From: Nitrospinota bacterium
GTDB taxonomy: Bacteria; Nitrospinota; Nitrospinia; UBA9942
Length of the DNA: 7,251 nt
Reading direction: 5' to 3'
Assembly: GCA_016234205.1 (NCBI GenBank)
Contig: JACRGN010000368.1
Location: 1 to 7,251 of the forward strand
Shown here: one piece after another, positions 6,351 through 7,251 of the stretch
How positions within the stretch are numbered: position 1 is the stretch's first letter
Layout: every line of letters starts with the position of its first letter
Translations under genes and position numbers: made by a program
The notes under the pieces: model-generated
Told to the model about the DNA's origin: nothing
The model's database searches: none
Seen by the model: the letters and a program-made list of their open reading frames with translations, nothing else

Positions 6351-6962
6351 ATGAGGATTGTCATAAATCGGGATTTTCCGCAGCCGAGATTAATAAAAAA
6401 GGTTGTCCAAGTCTTAAAAAATGGCGGCGTGATAGCCTATCCCACAGATACTATCTACGGTATCGGATGTGATATCTTTAATAAGAAGGGGATAGAGAAA
6501 ATATATCAGATAAAAAAAAGGGAGAAAAATAAGCCGATGAGCTTTATCTGTGCTGATTTAAGCGATATAAGCCAGTATGCCATTGTATCTAACTATGCAT
6601 ATAGGATAATGAAGAGGTGCCTGCCGGGGCCATATACATTTATCCTTGAGGCATCATCTAAAACCCCAAAAAAGATAATGAGCAAGAGAAAAACCGTAGG
6701 CATAAGGATACCTGACCATAAGATATGCCTTGCCATAGTGGCGGAATTAGGACATCCCCTTATTACAACCAGCGCAAATATTTCAACAGAAGAAGAACTG
6801 AATAATCCTGACGATATTGAAGATAAGCTCGGGTCTTTACTTGACCTGATAATTGATGAGGGCCCGCTTATATCAGAGCCATCCACTATAGTTGACCTTA
6901 CAGGAGATTCACCAACAATATTGAGAGAGGGGAAAGGGGAAATAAAGAAGATTACAGGATAG
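6351..6962 (+). CDS. yciO: YrdC/Sua5-family protein, YciO type (probable L-threonylcarbamoyladenylate synthase)
   Basis: Enzymes of this family use threonine, bicarbonate and ATP to make threonylcarbamoyl-AMP, the donor for the t6A37 modification of ANN-reading tRNAs. The 203 residues form one YrdC domain: YPTDTIYGIGCD (30-41), KKREKNKPMSF (55-65), LPGPYTFIL (91-99), KTVGIRIPD (114-122), TTSANIS (139-145), STIVDLT (178-184) and ILREGKG (190-196). The layout, including the PQPRLI start and the STIVDLTGDSPTILREG end, is that of E. coli YciO. However, the K-R-K-P loop and the SAN motif are those of active TsaC/Sua5 enzymes, and E. coli YciO lacks them as I recall. It has no C-terminal Sua5 domain. 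The ATG at 6351 lies on or beside the predicted transcription start. The gene diverges from hisZ and converges on accD. It may be the genome's only TsaC or a paralogue; that cannot be told here. Confidence 0.9.
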   Translation: MRIVINRDFPQPRLIKKVVQVLKNGGVIAYPTDTIYGIGCDIFNKKGIEKIYQIKKREKNKPMSFICADLSDISQYAIVSNYAYRIMKRCLPGPYTFILEASSKTPKKIMSKRKTVGIRIPDHKICLAIVAELGHPLITTSANISTEEELNNPDDIEDKLGSLLDLIIDEGPLISEPSTIVDLTGDSPTILREGKGEIKKITG

Positions 6963-6977
6963 GAAATTATAAAAACC

Positions 6978-7073
6978 ATTAAGGAGAAAGGGAGAACAGG
7001 GAGAAACGGAGAAGGAAAAAATTATTTTAAAAATATTTTCCCCCTTTCCCTAATTTCCCCATTTCTCCTTAAT
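6978..7073. terminator. Imperfect palindrome 4, possible bidirectional terminator between yciO and accD
   Basis: The arms are 6978-7015 and 7036-7073, with 27 of 38 positions complementary, including an unbroken outer 12 bp (ATTAAGGAGAAA), around a 20-nt A+T loop. GGAGA recurs at 6983, 6991, 7000 and 7008; the matching TTTC blocks start at 7037, 7045, 7054 and 7062. Both arms thus show the spacing 8, 9, 8. It fills the gap between two convergent genes, 15 bases after the yciO-like stop and four bases from the accD stop. T-rich sequence follows on each strand (TCTTTTTATTTTG rightward, GGTTTTTATAATTT leftward), so termination in both directions is plausible. Confidence 0.7.
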
Positions 7074-7077
7074 CTTT

Positions 7078-7251
7078 TTATTTTGTTCTTTCCAGTAAAT
7101 CCAACAGCTTTCCTATTATATTTTTCAATTCCTTCCTGTGAACCACCATATCAATCATTCCATGTTCAAGGAGAAACTCTGCCCTCTGAAATCCCTCAGG
7201 GAGTTTCTGTTTTATTGTCTGCTCAATGACCCTTGGCCCTGCAAACCCAAC
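7078..7251 (-). CDS. accD: Acetyl-CoA carboxylase carboxyltransferase subunit beta AccD, C-terminal 57 residues (5' end outside window)
   Basis: The frame is open from the right edge and ends in TAA at 7080-7078. The residues include VGFAGPRVIEQTIKQKLPEG, then FQRAEFLLEHGMIDMVVHRK and a leucine-rich tail LGKLLDLLERTK-like in form. The stretch G-F-A-G-P-R-V-I-E-Q-T and the block LPEGFQ-EFLLEHG-ID are hallmarks of the end of the AccD carboxyltransferase domain. AccD with AccA transfers the carboxyl group from biotin to acetyl-CoA to make malonyl-CoA for fatty acid synthesis. The N-terminal zinc ribbon is beyond the window. The gene converges on the yciO-like gene across palindrome 4. It is partial because of the window edge. 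Confidence 0.93.
   Translation of the reverse strand, partial: VGFAGPRVIEQTIKQKLPEGFQRAEFLLEHGMIDMVVHRKELKNIIGKLLDLLERTK

Noticed and set aside
6593..6979. 128-codon minus-strand frame opposite the yciO-like gene
   Set aside because: It is an antisense shadow rich in Ser and Ile; the plus-strand frame carries all YrdC motifs.

Overview
This is ordinary bacterial housekeeping DNA with clear single-copy genes and no phage, IS or CRISPR content that I can see. The genes point to a flagellated Gram-negative-type bacterium: a MotA/MotB stator pair, a two-subunit-type histidine pathway (HisZ) linked to purA, CstA, GreA and AccD. The A+T-leaning composition and the style of the proteins suggest an uncultured Nitrospirota- or Desulfobacterota-like lineage. 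That placement is an impression from sequence only.

Layout. On the left, the end of motA (1-192) overlaps motB (192-971) by one base, reading rightward. MotB converges on greA with no base between the stop codons. Four genes then read leftward: hisZ (6191-4944), purA (4798-3524), cstA (3403-1493) and greA (1442-972). HisZ regulates the first step of histidine synthesis and PurA makes the AMP precursor; the two pathways are tied through ATP and AICAR. CstA imports pyruvate or peptides and GreA rescues stalled RNA polymerase. A divergent promoter region of 159 bp (6192-6350) separates hisZ from a YciO/Sua5-family gene (6351-6962, rightward). That gene converges on the 3' end of accD (7078-7251, leftward, cut by the window edge).

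The most notable non-coding signal is a set of imperfect palindromes, one at each of the gene 3' ends at about 1462-1530, 3420-3500, 4819-4940 and 6978-7073. Their sequences differ, but they share one architecture. Each arm is a short array of degenerate 7-10 nt units, and the unit spacing in one arm is mirrored in the other. One palindrome supplies the last codons and stop of cstA. Another creates a misleading in-frame extension upstream of the cstA start. A third has a second palindrome nested inside it. The divergent promoters of hisZ and the yciO-like gene both lie so close to their ATG codons that leaderless mRNAs are predicted. No gap longer than 300 bases lacks a gene.
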